A program made the position numbers and the translations under genes. From NCBI GenBank assembly GCA_020436125.1, contig JAGQYK010000016.1:14767-60750 (forward strand): 45,984 nt of DNA. Direction: 5' to 3'. Below are positions 8,105-16,133 of this stretch, piece after piece. This stretch comes from Cyclobacteriaceae bacterium (GTDB lineage: Bacteria > Bacteroidota > Bacteroidia > Cytophagales > Cyclobacteriaceae). Numbering within the stretch: the first letter of the stretch is position 1; every line of letters begins with the position of its first letter. The notes under the pieces were generated by a model. That model worked only from the letters and a program-made list of their open reading frames with translations, did not search any database and was not told the origin of the DNA.

Positions 8105-9634
8105 ATGAAAGAAGTAAGAGTCCGTTTTGCCCCAAGTCCTACAGGTGCCCTTCACATAGGAGGAGTACGCACCGCATTATATAACTACCTGCTTGCGCGT
8201 AAGCACAATGGCAAAATGATTCTTCGTATTGAGGATACGGATCAAAACAGGTATGTACCGGGAGCGGAGCAATATATTAAGGATGCCTTAAAGTGGGCTG
8301 GAATTGAAATTGATGAAGGACCGGATATCGAAGGCCCCTACACACCCTACAGGCAGTCTGAGCGCAAAGAAATTTATGCAAAATATGCGCAGCAATTGCT
8401 TAAGGAGGGCTATGCCTATTATGCCTTTGACAGCGCTGATGAATTGGAAGCTATGCGCAACCGCTTAAAAACACAAAAAGGAGCCAATCCTCAATACGAT
8501 AGCACCACAAGGATGGAGATGAAAAACTCGCTGACCCTGATAGAAGGCGAGGTAAATGAAAAAATTAAAAATGGAGAACCGTATGTGATCCGATTAAAAG
8601 TACCTGCTTCCGAAGAGGTAGAGCTTATTGATTTAATCAGGGGAAAAGTTACAGTTTCTACCTCTCAAATTGATGACAAAGTGCTGATGAAATCAGATGG
8701 TATGCCAACCTACCATCTTGCCAATGTAGTAGATGATTATTTGATGAAAATATCCCACGTGATCCGTGGAGAAGAATGGCTACCCTCGGCTCCGCTGCAT
8801 GTACTTACTTACAAATTTCTGGGATGGGAAAATGAAATGCCTGCTTTTGCTCATTTGCCTCTATTGTTGAAACCTGATGGCAAAGGAAAGCTCAGCAAAA
8901 GAGATGCAGACCAAATGGGCTTTCCCATTTTTCCACTGAATTGGACTGACCCGAAAACGAATGAATTGGCAGAAGGCTTTAAGGAAAGAGGCTACTTACC
9001 TGAAGCACTTATTAATTTTCTTGCCTTTTTAGGATGGAATCCTGGGACTGAACAAGAGTTGTTCACACTGGAAGAACTTTGCAACGCCTTTGACATTGAA
9101 AGAATAGGAAAGGCAGGGGCAAAATTTGATATACAGAAGGCCAATTGGTTTAATCAACAATACCTTCGTGCCAAAACTGATGAGGAGCTTGGTCACATTT
9201 TAATGGCTGATCTAAAAGTGAATGGTATTGATTGCGAAACAGAAAGAGCCAATGCCATCGCCAATGCTCTACGTGAACGCATCACTTTCCCAAAGGATAT
9301 CGCTGAACTTGGAAAGATTTTTTTCATCGCTCCACAATCTTTTGACGAGAAGATAGCTTCTAAAAAATGGAACGAAGAGGCAATTGCTGTTATGACTTCC
9401 CTAAAAGAAGAGGTGAAAAAATCAGATGAGCTAACGGCTAAGACAGCTGCATCTGTTCTTGAAAAAACTACTACTTCATTGGGTATTCCACAAGGTAAAA
9501 TTATGCAAGCATTAAGGTTGGCATTAACGGGTGGAGCTTCCGGGCCAGATCTAATGATTACGATGGCGTTATTAGGCAGTGATGAGGTCAGTTCTAGACT
9601 GACCTATGCGCTGAATACACTTGGAGGAAAGTGA
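8105..9634 (+). CDS. gltX: Glutamyl-tRNA synthetase
   Basis: GltX charges tRNA-Glu with glutamate, a class I synthetase in the cytoplasm. The 509 residues begin with RFAPSPTGALHIGG, containing the HIGH-type motif (HIGG, residues 17-20), followed by ARKHNGKMILRIEDTDQNR. The KMSKS-type motif is GKLSKRDAD. The C-terminal helical anticodon-binding region is complete. A slightly longer than typical insertion after the catalytic domain is usual in Bacteroidota enzymes. Whether it is discriminating or also charges tRNA-Gln cannot be told from this window. The small gene at 9657 follows after 22 bases. Confidence 0.97.
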   Translation: MKEVRVRFAPSPTGALHIGGVRTALYNYLLARKHNGKMILRIEDTDQNRYVPGAEQYIKDALKWAGIEIDEGPDIEGPYTPYRQSERKEIYAKYAQQLLKEGYAYYAFDSADELEAMRNRLKTQKGANPQYDSTTRMEMKNSLTLIEGEVNEKIKNGEPYVIRLKVPASEEVELIDLIRGKVTVSTSQIDDKVLMKSDGMPTYHLANVVDDYLMKISHVIRGEEWLPSAPLHVLTYKFLGWENEMPAFAHLPLLLKPDGKGKLSKRDADQMGFPIFPLNWTDPKTNELAEGFKERGYLPEALINFLAFLGWNPGTEQELFTLEELCNAFDIERIGKAGAKFDIQKANWFNQQYLRAKTDEELGHILMADLKVNGIDCETERANAIANALRERITFPKDIAELGKIFFIAPQSFDEKIASKKWNEEAIAVMTSLKEEVKKSDELTAKTAASVLEKTTTSLGIPQGKIMQALRLALTGGASGPDLMITMALLGSDEVSSRLTYALNTLGGK

Positions 9635-9656
9635 GTTAAAAATATTATCTTACACA

Positions 9657-9869
9657 ATGGCTAAAAAGAGCGATAAACCCAGCAAAAAACAAGGCAAACC
9701 CAGGGTACATAAGGATTTGTCAGGTTTAGAAATTTCAATTAACCAGTTCGGGGAAATCAAATCCAATATGGATATAGAGAAGGTCAATGAGTTTCTGGAC
9801 AAGAATGTAGAAGACAAAAAGTTGACAGAACGAGAGGAGACCTTAAAAAAAGAAAAAAAGAAGAAATAG
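9657..9869 (+). CDS. Small lysine-rich hypothetical protein
   Basis: A 70-residue, strongly charged protein starting MAKKSDKPSKK, with a central segment LSGLEISINQFGEIKSNMD and an extremely Lys/Glu-rich C-terminal helix ending KKEKKKK. An upstream in-frame start at 9621 lies inside gltX; ATG 9657, after the gltX stop, is preferred. The composition suggests an RNA- or ribosome-associated protein, but that is inference. The NQFGEIK stretch resembles small Bacteroidota proteins of unknown function encoded next to housekeeping genes. It is probably co-transcribed with gltX. Confidence 0.65.
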   Translation: MAKKSDKPSKKQGKPRVHKDLSGLEISINQFGEIKSNMDIEKVNEFLDKNVEDKKLTEREETLKKEKKKK

Positions 9870-9873
9870 CCTT

Positions 9874-10464
9874 TTAAAAAAGCCTTGGAATAAGAGCAGG
9901 AACATCACACTTGTATTTGATATACCGCTGTCCAAATTGCTTAATTAGCTTCCTTTCTTCTAGGTGGATTCCAACGGGCAAATAAGCCAAAATGCACATA
10001 ACAGAAGCAGTTGTTGGTACAGTTGGGTTAAACAACCAATAGCCAATTGCGATAAGTATAGTACCTGAGTAAATAGGATGTCGTACACTGCTCAATATTC
10101 CTCTTGTCGTAAATGGTTCCTCTTGTGTGCTCCACCCTACAAACTCTGAAAACTGATACGAACGGAATGATATCTTTATCACAATCACACCGAAAGCGGC
10201 AAACATCAAACTTAAATAACGCGCGGCCCCTTGATGATTAAATAAATACTCAGAAGAAATATTGGCGTTAAAAAAGAGTAAAAGCAAAAGACCACCTGAG
10301 GAGAATACCACGTAACCAAGTCGATAAAATCTAAAACCGACACCCATCCATCGTTTAAAAAGCTCCTTAGTGGAGTGAGCAGCCAATAAGCTATGTAAAA
10401 AGAAATATAAACACCATCCAGAAACAAGGAATGCAATGGATATCCAAAAGGTCGAATTTATCAC
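9874..10464 (-). CDS. ICMT/NnrU-like membrane methyltransferase family protein
   Basis: This 196-residue protein has about five hydrophobic segments and the C-terminal signature of isoprenylcysteine-carboxyl-methyltransferase-like and phospholipid-methyltransferase-like proteins: GILSSVRHPIYSGT followed by EERKLIKQFGQRYIKYK. The RHPxY and EE residues form the S-adenosylmethionine pocket in that superfamily. The acceptor is unknown. The start is GTG at 10464 with no closer ATG. It converges with the small gene ending at 9869 and diverges from the dehydrogenase at 10580, so it is likely transcribed alone. Confidence 0.75.
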   Translation of the reverse strand: MINSTFWISIAFLVSGWCLYFFLHSLLAAHSTKELFKRWMGVGFRFYRLGYVVFSSGGLLLLLFFNANISSEYLFNHQGAARYLSLMFAAFGVIVIKISFRSYQFSEFVGWSTQEEPFTTRGILSSVRHPIYSGTILIAIGYWLFNPTVPTTASVMCILAYLPVGIHLEERKLIKQFGQRYIKYKCDVPALIPRLF

Positions 10465-10556
10465 GCTAAGTATTAATTTGTCTATCTCCTCAATTACGGG
10501 AAGTTCTATTTTTATTCATTCCGTTAACAGAATATAGTAAATTTCGTAAAGGTATC

Positions 10557-10564
10557 TACATTTG
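10557..10564 (+). promoter_or_regulatory. Putative -7 element of the saccharopine/alanine dehydrogenase-like gene
   Basis: TACATTTG fits TAnnTTTG, 15 bases before the ATG at 10580, implying a leader of about 8-10 nt. No convincing -33 box is visible. Confidence 0.35.
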
Positions 10565-10579
10565 AACTCTTTCAGAATT

Positions 10580-11791
10580 ATGGAAATCATTCGTCTTGGA
10601 ATTATCAGAGAAGGAAAAACACCTCCAGACAAGCGTGTCCCGTTCAGTCCTCTTCAAGTTATAGAAATAGAACAACGTTATCCTCACGTAAAAGTAGTTG
10701 TGCAAGAGAGTCCGGTTAGGGCATTTACAGATGATGAATACAGAGAAAAGGGCATTGAGGTAAGTGCTGATGTGAGCGATTGTGAAATACTAATGGGAAT
10801 TAAGGAAGTGCCAATTCCTGATCTAATTCCTAAAAAGACCTATTTATTTTTTTCGCACACCACAAAAAAACAACCCTATAATAAAAAACTACTTCAGGCA
10901 ATACTAGAGGCTAAAATAAGGTTGGTGGATTATGAGAGCCTTAAGGATAAGCTTAATAATCGACTAGTTGCGTTTGGGCGGTTTGCCGGGATAGTAGGCG
11001 CTTATAATGGCTTACTCACCTACGGCAAGCGCTATAACTTATTTGAGATGAGAAGGGCCAGTGAGTGCTTTGATCTCAATGACCTTAAAATTGAGTTAAG
11101 AAAAGTGAAACTTCCTCCTGTTAAAATTATTCTTACTGGGGGAGGCCGTGTAGCACGTGGTGCTATGGAGACGCTTGACACAGCAGGCATTAGAAAAGTG
11201 AGTCCAAATGATTTTCTCAGCAACACCTATACTGAACCAGTATACGTACAAATTAGCAGTGCAGATTATCACGTGCGAAAAGAAGGTGGGCTATTTAACA
11301 GAGAAGAGTTTCATAATAATCCTGAAAACTATGAATCCACATTCCTGCAATTTGCAGAGGTTGGTGATTTACTTATTGCAGGGGCATTCTGGAACCCCAA
11401 AGCCCCGGTATTGTTCACCAGAGAACAAATGACTCAACCTGATTTCAGAATTAAAATAATTGCAGACGTAACGTGCGATATCGAAGGTTCGATTCCTGCA
11501 ACCAAAAGACCAAGCACAATCATAGACCCCATCTATGATTATAACCCGGCCACAGATACTGTGGAGCCCCCTTTAAGTAACCCTGACCTTGTTACCGTAA
11601 TGGCAGTAGATAACCTTCCTTGTGAACTTCCCAGAAGTGCTTCAGAAGAATTTGGTCGAGATTTAATCGATAAAATAATTCCAGCCCTTGTAATCGCTGA
11701 CAAGGATGGTGTTCTTAAAAGGGGAAGTATAACTAAAGGAGGAAAGTTGACTGAACCCTTCCTCTATTTATCAGACTACGCTTATAGTTAA
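10580..11791 (+). CDS. NAD-dependent saccharopine/alanine dehydrogenase-like oxidoreductase
   Basis: The 403 residues show an N-terminal alanine-dehydrogenase/transhydrogenase-type domain (LGIIREGKTPPDKRVPFSP, with the conserved Arg/Lys substrate positions) and a C-terminal Rossmann domain with ILTGGGRVARGAMETL. This combination is typical of lysine-forming saccharopine dehydrogenase-like proteins and alanine dehydrogenases. The ADVTCDIEGSIPAT and FGRDLIDKIIPAL segments match the saccharopine dehydrogenase branch. The substrate cannot be decided from sequence. A TTG at 10562 would add six residues; the ATG at 10580 is preferred. No lysine-pathway gene is adjacent. Confidence 0.8.
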   Translation: MEIIRLGIIREGKTPPDKRVPFSPLQVIEIEQRYPHVKVVVQESPVRAFTDDEYREKGIEVSADVSDCEILMGIKEVPIPDLIPKKTYLFFSHTTKKQPYNKKLLQAILEAKIRLVDYESLKDKLNNRLVAFGRFAGIVGAYNGLLTYGKRYNLFEMRRASECFDLNDLKIELRKVKLPPVKIILTGGGRVARGAMETLDTAGIRKVSPNDFLSNTYTEPVYVQISSADYHVRKEGGLFNREEFHNNPENYESTFLQFAEVGDLLIAGAFWNPKAPVLFTREQMTQPDFRIKIIADVTCDIEGSIPATKRPSTIIDPIYDYNPATDTVEPPLSNPDLVTVMAVDNLPCELPRSASEEFGRDLIDKIIPALVIADKDGVLKRGSITKGGKLTEPFLYLSDYAYS

Positions 11792-11794
11792 ATA

Positions 11795-12055
11795 TTATTT
11801 ACTCGATGCCCAGCTTGCAATTTGGGCACGAAACCACTCGTCAGCACTTTCAGTCCATTTGAAATTCTCACGAATATACTCCATGGTATCTTTTTCAATA
11901 TCTGTATAGACTCCTCCATCTTTCACAGCCTCCAATAATTTTTTTGCATCGTCATTGGAAATCCTTCCATCGCCCTGACCGGCAACAACTTTCTCTGCCA
12001 ATTCAACCAGATGCTTGTCCAATTTCTTTCCGTTAATCGTAGTGTAGTAGCTCAT
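11795..12055 (-). CDS. Conserved small acidic protein with EF-hand-like loop
   Basis: An 86-residue soluble protein that I know only as an uncharacterised conserved family. It starts MSYYTTINGKKLDKHLVELA. Residues 27-41 (GDGRISNDDAKKLLE) look like one EF-hand-type loop and exiting helix, but key loop acids are incomplete. The Trp-rich end WFRAQIASWASSK is well defined. The gene ends 3 bases from the convergent dehydrogenase. Calcium binding is possible but not established; function unknown. Confidence 0.7.
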   Translation of the reverse strand: MSYYTTINGKKLDKHLVELAEKVVAGQGDGRISNDDAKKLLEAVKDGGVYTDIEKDTMEYIRENFKWTESADEWFRAQIASWASSK

Positions 12056-12156
12056 CTTTATAAATTTTGTGATCTTAATTTATTCATTACCTCATCAATA
12101 ACCAACATAGAATTATTAGCAGTTTGTTAAGAATGAAATGACCACTATTTTTAAGA

Positions 12157-12459
12157 ATGATTTTGTACAATGTAACGATAGGGATTGACAAGGATATTGA
12201 AGAAGTATGGGTAGAATGGATGAAAGTTACCCATATACCAGAGGTGCTTAAGTCGGGAATATTCGTAAAATATAAGTTTTATAAAGTCCTCTCCCATGAT
12301 GATGAGGGCTCAGTCTCATATTGTGTCCAGTATTTCACCCCATCAATAGAAAAATTCAATCTTTATCTTAAAGATCACGCACCTGGCCTGATAGAACAAC
12401 ATCGCGCAAAGTTTGATGGCAAACATGTCGCATTTCGTACGTTGTTAGAGGAAGTCTAA
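12157..12459 (+). CDS. DUF4286 family protein
   Basis: A 100-residue soluble protein beginning MILYNVTIGIDKDIEEVWVE and containing WMKVTHIPEVLKSGIF and YCVQYFTPS, matching DUF4286, which is widespread in Bacteroidota. The ferredoxin-like/ABM-like fold suggested by size and strand pattern is inference, and no activity is known. Its stop overlaps the convergent acetyltransferase by four bases. A 10-base sequence containing the ATG is duplicated 24 bases upstream. Confidence 0.85.
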   Translation: MILYNVTIGIDKDIEEVWVEWMKVTHIPEVLKSGIFVKYKFYKVLSHDDEGSVSYCVQYFTPSIEKFNLYLKDHAPGLIEQHRAKFDGKHVAFRTLLEEV

Positions 12460-12938
12460 TTTATTTTGAGAATGTGCTTTATGCTCTTGGCATCAAGGCT
12501 ACAATTAATAAACTGACGGTCAAAACTAGTGTTGTATTTCTTATAAAATTCGATGGCGTTGGCGTTGGCATCCAACACTTGCCACATCAGCCCTGAACAT
12601 TTTTCAGCCAAAGATTTTTTCATCGTAGCCTCAAATAACAGCTTTCCAATCCCCTTCTTTCTCATCCTTTCCTTAACAACCAGGTCTTCTAGATAAAGTC
12701 TTTTTCCTTTCCAGGTAGAATAGCGGTAGTAATAAATCGAGGTCCCAAGAATAACTCCATCTTGTTCAGCTACAAGTAATCCATAGATAGGATTGGGACC
12801 AAACCCATCCTCCTTCATTCGCGCTACGCTATTATCTACCTGATCTGAAAACCCTGTATAAGCAGCCAATTCATGTATTAAATCAAGTACAGCCGGAAGG
12901 TCTTCTTCTCGACCACCTCTAATTAATACATCCTCCAT
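12456..12938 (-). CDS. GNAT N-acetyltransferase, diamine-acetyltransferase-like
   Basis: The 160 residues form one GNAT domain: motif A with VVKERMRKKGIGKLLFE binds acetyl-CoA, motif B is NANAIEFYKKYN. The segment YSTWKGKRLYLEDLVV closely resembles spermidine/spermine N1-acetyltransferases of the SSAT type, so a polyamine, thialysine or related amine is a reasonable substrate guess. That remains inference, since GNAT specificity is hard to read. It sits 24 bases downstream of serS on the same strand and may be co-transcribed with it. Confidence 0.85.
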   Translation of the reverse strand: MEDVLIRGGREEDLPAVLDLIHELAAYTGFSDQVDNSVARMKEDGFGPNPIYGLLVAEQDGVILGTSIYYYRYSTWKGKRLYLEDLVVKERMRKKGIGKLLFEATMKKSLAEKCSGLMWQVLDANANAIEFYKKYNTSFDRQFINCSLDAKSIKHILKIN

Positions 12939-12962
12939 TGGTTTTTAGTTGGGTAAGGTATC

Positions 12963-14237
12963 CTAATTAATAATTTTGAACCCTGTGTAATCCCAGAGTG
13001 CTTTAGGGATATTGATCCCACTCTCAGTTTGGTTATTCTCTAAAATTGCGGCCACAATTCTTGGCAGGGCAAGGGCACTTCCATTTAAGGTATGAAGCAA
13101 ATTCGTTTTCCCTTCTTTGTTTCTATATCGCAGCTTCAATCGGTTAGCCTGAAATGCTTCAAAATTACTTATTGAGCTAACTTCCAGCCATCTCTTTTGT
13201 GCACCAGCATATACCTCCATATCGTAGGTTAAAGCTGAATTAAAGCCTATATCTCCTCCGCATAGTAAGAGTTTTCTATAAGGTAGTTCAAGGTCTTCAA
13301 GAAGTCCCTGAACATAGTTGCACATTTCATCCAGTGTAGCATATGAATCTTCTGGCCTACTAATGCGCACAATCTCCACTTTATCAAACTGATGTAATCT
13401 GTTTAGGCCTCTTACGTGAGCACCCCAACTTCCGGCTTCTCTACGAAAGCATGGAGTATACCCGACATTCTTTATGGGAAGATCTTGCTCAGTAAGAATA
13501 ACATCACGATACAGATTAGTAATAGGCACTTCAGCTGTCGGAATCATGTAGAGATTGTCTGCCTGCATATGATACATTTGTCCTTCCTTATCCGGTAACT
13601 GCCCCGTTCCATACCCCGAAGCCTCATTTACAACTATTGGTGGTTGTATTTCCAAATACCCTTGTGCTACCGCTTTGTCTAAAAAGAAGTTGATCAAAGC
13701 CCGCTGAAGTCTTGCTCCTTTGCCCTTGTATACAGGAAAGCCAGCTCCACTTATTTTGTTACCTAAATCAAAATCAATGATGTCATATTTCTTAATCAGA
13801 TCCCAATGCGGAACAGCTTCTTGCGACAAGGTGGGCAAATTTCCATTTTCGAAAACGGTAATATTATCATCAGCACCCTTCCCTGCAGGCACACTTTCAT
13901 GCGGCACGTTAGGGATCAGATATAGTATATTTTTCAACTCCGCCTCAACGTTTTCCAGCTCTGCAGAAAGAGAGGCAGAAGCCTTTTTAAGCTCTGCTGT
14001 TTTTACTTTAATACCTTCCGCTTCTTCCTTTTTTCCTGACTTCATCAGGTTCCCAATTTCTTTCGCCAGCTTGTTGGCTTCGGCAAGAAGTTCATCGTTT
14101 TTCAATTGCTTCTCTCTTCGGCTCTTGTCTAAAGCAATTGCCTTGTCTACCAGTTCAGAAGCCTCATTAAAGTTACGTTTTAGCAGGCCAGTTATTACCT
14201 TTTCTCTTTCTTCACGGAGGACATTTATCTGCAGCAT
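12963..14237 (-). CDS. serS: Seryl-tRNA synthetase
   Basis: SerS charges tRNA-Ser (and tRNA-Sec) with serine. The 424 residues have an N-terminal antiparallel coiled-coil arm (about residues 25-105, rich in Lys and Glu) for the tRNA long variable arm, then the class II catalytic core: TAEVPITNLYRD, motif 2 CFRREAGSWGAHVRGLNRLH and motif 3 GSALALPRIVAAILENNQ. Length and layout are standard. A minus-strand TAATTTTG at 14264-14257 is a plausible -7 box, giving a very short leader. It is divergent from rho. Confidence 0.97.
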   Translation of the reverse strand: MLQINVLREEREKVITGLLKRNFNEASELVDKAIALDKSRREKQLKNDELLAEANKLAKEIGNLMKSGKKEEAEGIKVKTAELKKASASLSAELENVEAELKNILYLIPNVPHESVPAGKGADDNITVFENGNLPTLSQEAVPHWDLIKKYDIIDFDLGNKISGAGFPVYKGKGARLQRALINFFLDKAVAQGYLEIQPPIVVNEASGYGTGQLPDKEGQMYHMQADNLYMIPTAEVPITNLYRDVILTEQDLPIKNVGYTPCFRREAGSWGAHVRGLNRLHQFDKVEIVRISRPEDSYATLDEMCNYVQGLLEDLELPYRKLLLCGGDIGFNSALTYDMEVYAGAQKRWLEVSSISNFEAFQANRLKLRYRNKEGKTNLLHTLNGSALALPRIVAAILENNQTESGINIPKALWDYTGFKIIN

Positions 14238-14295
14238 GAGTGTTTTTTTGTGTGCTCAAAATTAGTCATCCTTGGGCAAAATTTTTTGGTCTGGA

Positions 14296-14326
14296 TTTGA
14301 TTATATTCAATTTTGGGGTATACTTG
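14296..14326 (+). promoter_or_regulatory. Putative rho promoter with long leader
   Basis: TTTG (14296-14299), a 19-base spacer and TATACTTG (14319-14326, one mismatch to TAnnTTTG) form a good Bacteroidota promoter. Transcription from about 14333 gives a leader of about 165 nt before the rho ATG. Within it lie AGCCT-ACCC-AGGCT (14339-14352) and two overlapping, mutually exclusive small hairpins at 14405-14430. Confidence 0.45.
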
Positions 14327-14498
14327 CAATGTCATCACAGCCTACCCAGGCTATTTGATTTATAGATAACCCGATTCCTGCAAGCTACACCTTATTCTAA
14401 CGAACTGAATGATTCAGAATTATAGTTCTGATTTTGCAAGCATAAGAACTCATTACCTATACCCATTTATTTTTTAAACCCATCATTTTTTATCCCTC

Positions 14499-16082
14499 AT
14501 GTATACAATTGACGACTTGAATGTCAGATTACTTTCAGAACTGAAAGAAATTGCAGAACAATTAGGCGTGAAGAACGCCAAGAAATTAGCTAAGCAAGAT
14601 CTTGTTTATAAAATATTGGATCAGCAAGCTATAACTGAACCTGCACCCACACCTAAGAAAACATCATCCAATGGCAATGGCGACAAAACCAAGCCACGCC
14701 CAAGAAGACGAGAGAATGTGGCGCCAGCAGCTAAGGCTGAGAAAACTGAAAAGGAGCTTTCATCAGAAGAGCTTCTGGAATCAATAGACGCTGAGTTGGA
14801 TAGCACCGTAACTTCTTTTGAAAAGAAACCCGAGCCAGCAAAACAGAATACGCAAAACAGACCTGAAAATAATAAAGGCAATAGAGACAACAGAGAACCA
14901 AGAGAGCCAAGAGAACCTAGGGAAGACAGGAATCAGGCGGCTAAAAAGGAAAACTCAATTAAAGATTTCGATGGAGTGATTGCCAACGAAGGAGTGCTCG
15001 AAATTATGCAGGATGGTTACGGTTTTCTCCGTTCATCTGATTACAATTATCTGGCTAGCCCTGATGATATTTATGTGTCTCCTTCTCAAATCAAATTGTT
15101 TGGTTTAAAAACTGGCGACACAACTAAAGGATTGATTCGTCCTCCAAAAGAAGGAGAAAAATATTTCGCACTACTAAAAGTAGAGAGCGTAAATGGCAAA
15201 ACAACAGACGAAATTCGTGACCGTGTTGCCTTCGAATACCTTACGCCACTTTTCCCTGAAGAGAAGTTAAGGTTGAGCACCAAGCCTGACAACATGTCCA
15301 CCCGTATTTTGGATTTGTTTGCTCCGATTGGTAAAGGACAACGTGGTATGATCGTAGCCCAACCTAAAACAGGTAAAACGGTATTGCTACAACAAATTGC
15401 AAATGCTATCGCAGAAAATCACCCAGAAGTATATCTGCTTGTATTGCTTATAGACGAACGTCCTGAAGAGGTAACGGATATGGCGCGCAGTGTAAAAGCT
15501 GAAGTAATTGCCTCCACTTTTGACGAACAAGCTGAACGTCACGTGAAGGTTGCCAGTATCGTATTGGAGAAAGCCAAAAGAATGGTTGAATGCGGTCATG
15601 ATGTAGTGATCCTATTGGATTCCATCACACGCCTTGCACGTGCTTATAATACGGTGGTTCCTTCCTCTGGAAAAATACTTTCTGGTGGAGTGGATGCCAA
15701 TGCCCTACACAAGCCTAAGCGATTTTTTGGAGCAGCCCGTAATGTTGAAAATGGCGGGTCACTAACCATCATTGCAACTGCTCTTATAGATACTGGGTCC
15801 AAAATGGATGAAGTAATCTTCGAAGAATTTAAGGGTACAGGGAACATGGAATTGGTATTGGATCGCAAGCTTTCCAACAAGCGGGTTTACCCTGCCATTG
15901 ATGTTCCTGCATCTGGCACGAGAAGAGAAGACTTATTGATGAAGGAGGATGAGCTTCAGCGCGTGTGGATATTGCGCAAGTTTATGAGCGATATGAACTC
16001 CAACGAAGCCATGGATTTCTTGCTACAAAAGATGAAAGGAACACGTAACAACGAAGAGTTCCTAGTTTCTATGAACGGATAA
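14499..16082 (+). CDS. rho: Transcription termination factor Rho
   Basis: Rho is the hexameric RNA-dependent ATPase that ends transcription. The 527 residues are about 100 more than E. coli Rho. Order: Rho N-terminal helical domain (1-45), a charged low-complexity insertion (about 46-152, rich in Lys, Arg, Glu, Asn and Pro, including [12 protein letters not shown]), cold-shock-like RNA-binding domain with [14 protein letters not shown], and the ATPase core with QPKTGKT P-loop (about 288-294) and [14 protein letters not shown]. The insertion is typical of Bacteroidota Rho. A 260-base region with a probable long leader precedes it, and a strong hairpin terminator follows 26 bases after the stop. 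Confidence 0.97.
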   Translation: MYTIDDLNVRLLSELKEIAEQLGVKNAKKLAKQDLVYKILDQQAITEPAPTPKKTSSNGNGDKTKPRPRRRENVAPAAKAEKTEKELSSEELLESIDAELDSTVTSFEKKPEPAKQNTQNRPENNKGNRDNREPREPREPREDRNQAAKKENSIKDFDGVIANEGVLEIMQDGYGFLRSSDYNYLASPDDIYVSPSQIKLFGLKTGDTTKGLIRPPKEGEKYFALLKVESVNGKTTDEIRDRVAFEYLTPLFPEEKLRLSTKPDNMSTRILDLFAPIGKGQRGMIVAQPKTGKTVLLQQIANAIAENHPEVYLLVLLIDERPEEVTDMARSVKAEVIASTFDEQAERHVKVASIVLEKAKRMVECGHDVVILLDSITRLARAYNTVVPSSGKILSGGVDANALHKPKRFFGAARNVENGGSLTIIATALIDTGSKMDEVIFEEFKGTGNMELVLDRKLSNKRVYPAIDVPASGTRREDLLMKEDELQRVWILRKFMSDMNSNEAMDFLLQKMKGTRNNEEFLVSMNG

Positions 16083-16103
16083 TCTTCAATTATTATACAA
16101 ATG

Positions 16104-16133
16104 AAAAAGGCGTATTACTTACGCCTTTTTTTA
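16104..16133. terminator. Bidirectional rho / helicase terminator
   Basis: GGCGTA (16109-16114), loop of 5 bases, TACGCC (16120-16125), followed by a T run on the plus strand and preceded by an A run, so it works for both strands. On the minus strand the helicase stop codon (16117-16115) is in the loop and its last codons form one arm. Confidence 0.8.

Noticed and set aside
13720-14265. 181-codon open frame on the plus strand inside serS
   Set aside because: It lies entirely opposite the conserved coding sequence of serS, is serine/phenylalanine rich as expected for the antisense of a coiled coil, and has no family match I recognise.
14329-14358. Nine-codon reading frame (MSSQPTQAI) upstream of rho as a leader peptide
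   Set aside because: Its ATG lies at or before the predicted transcription start near 14333, so it would probably not be in the mRNA.
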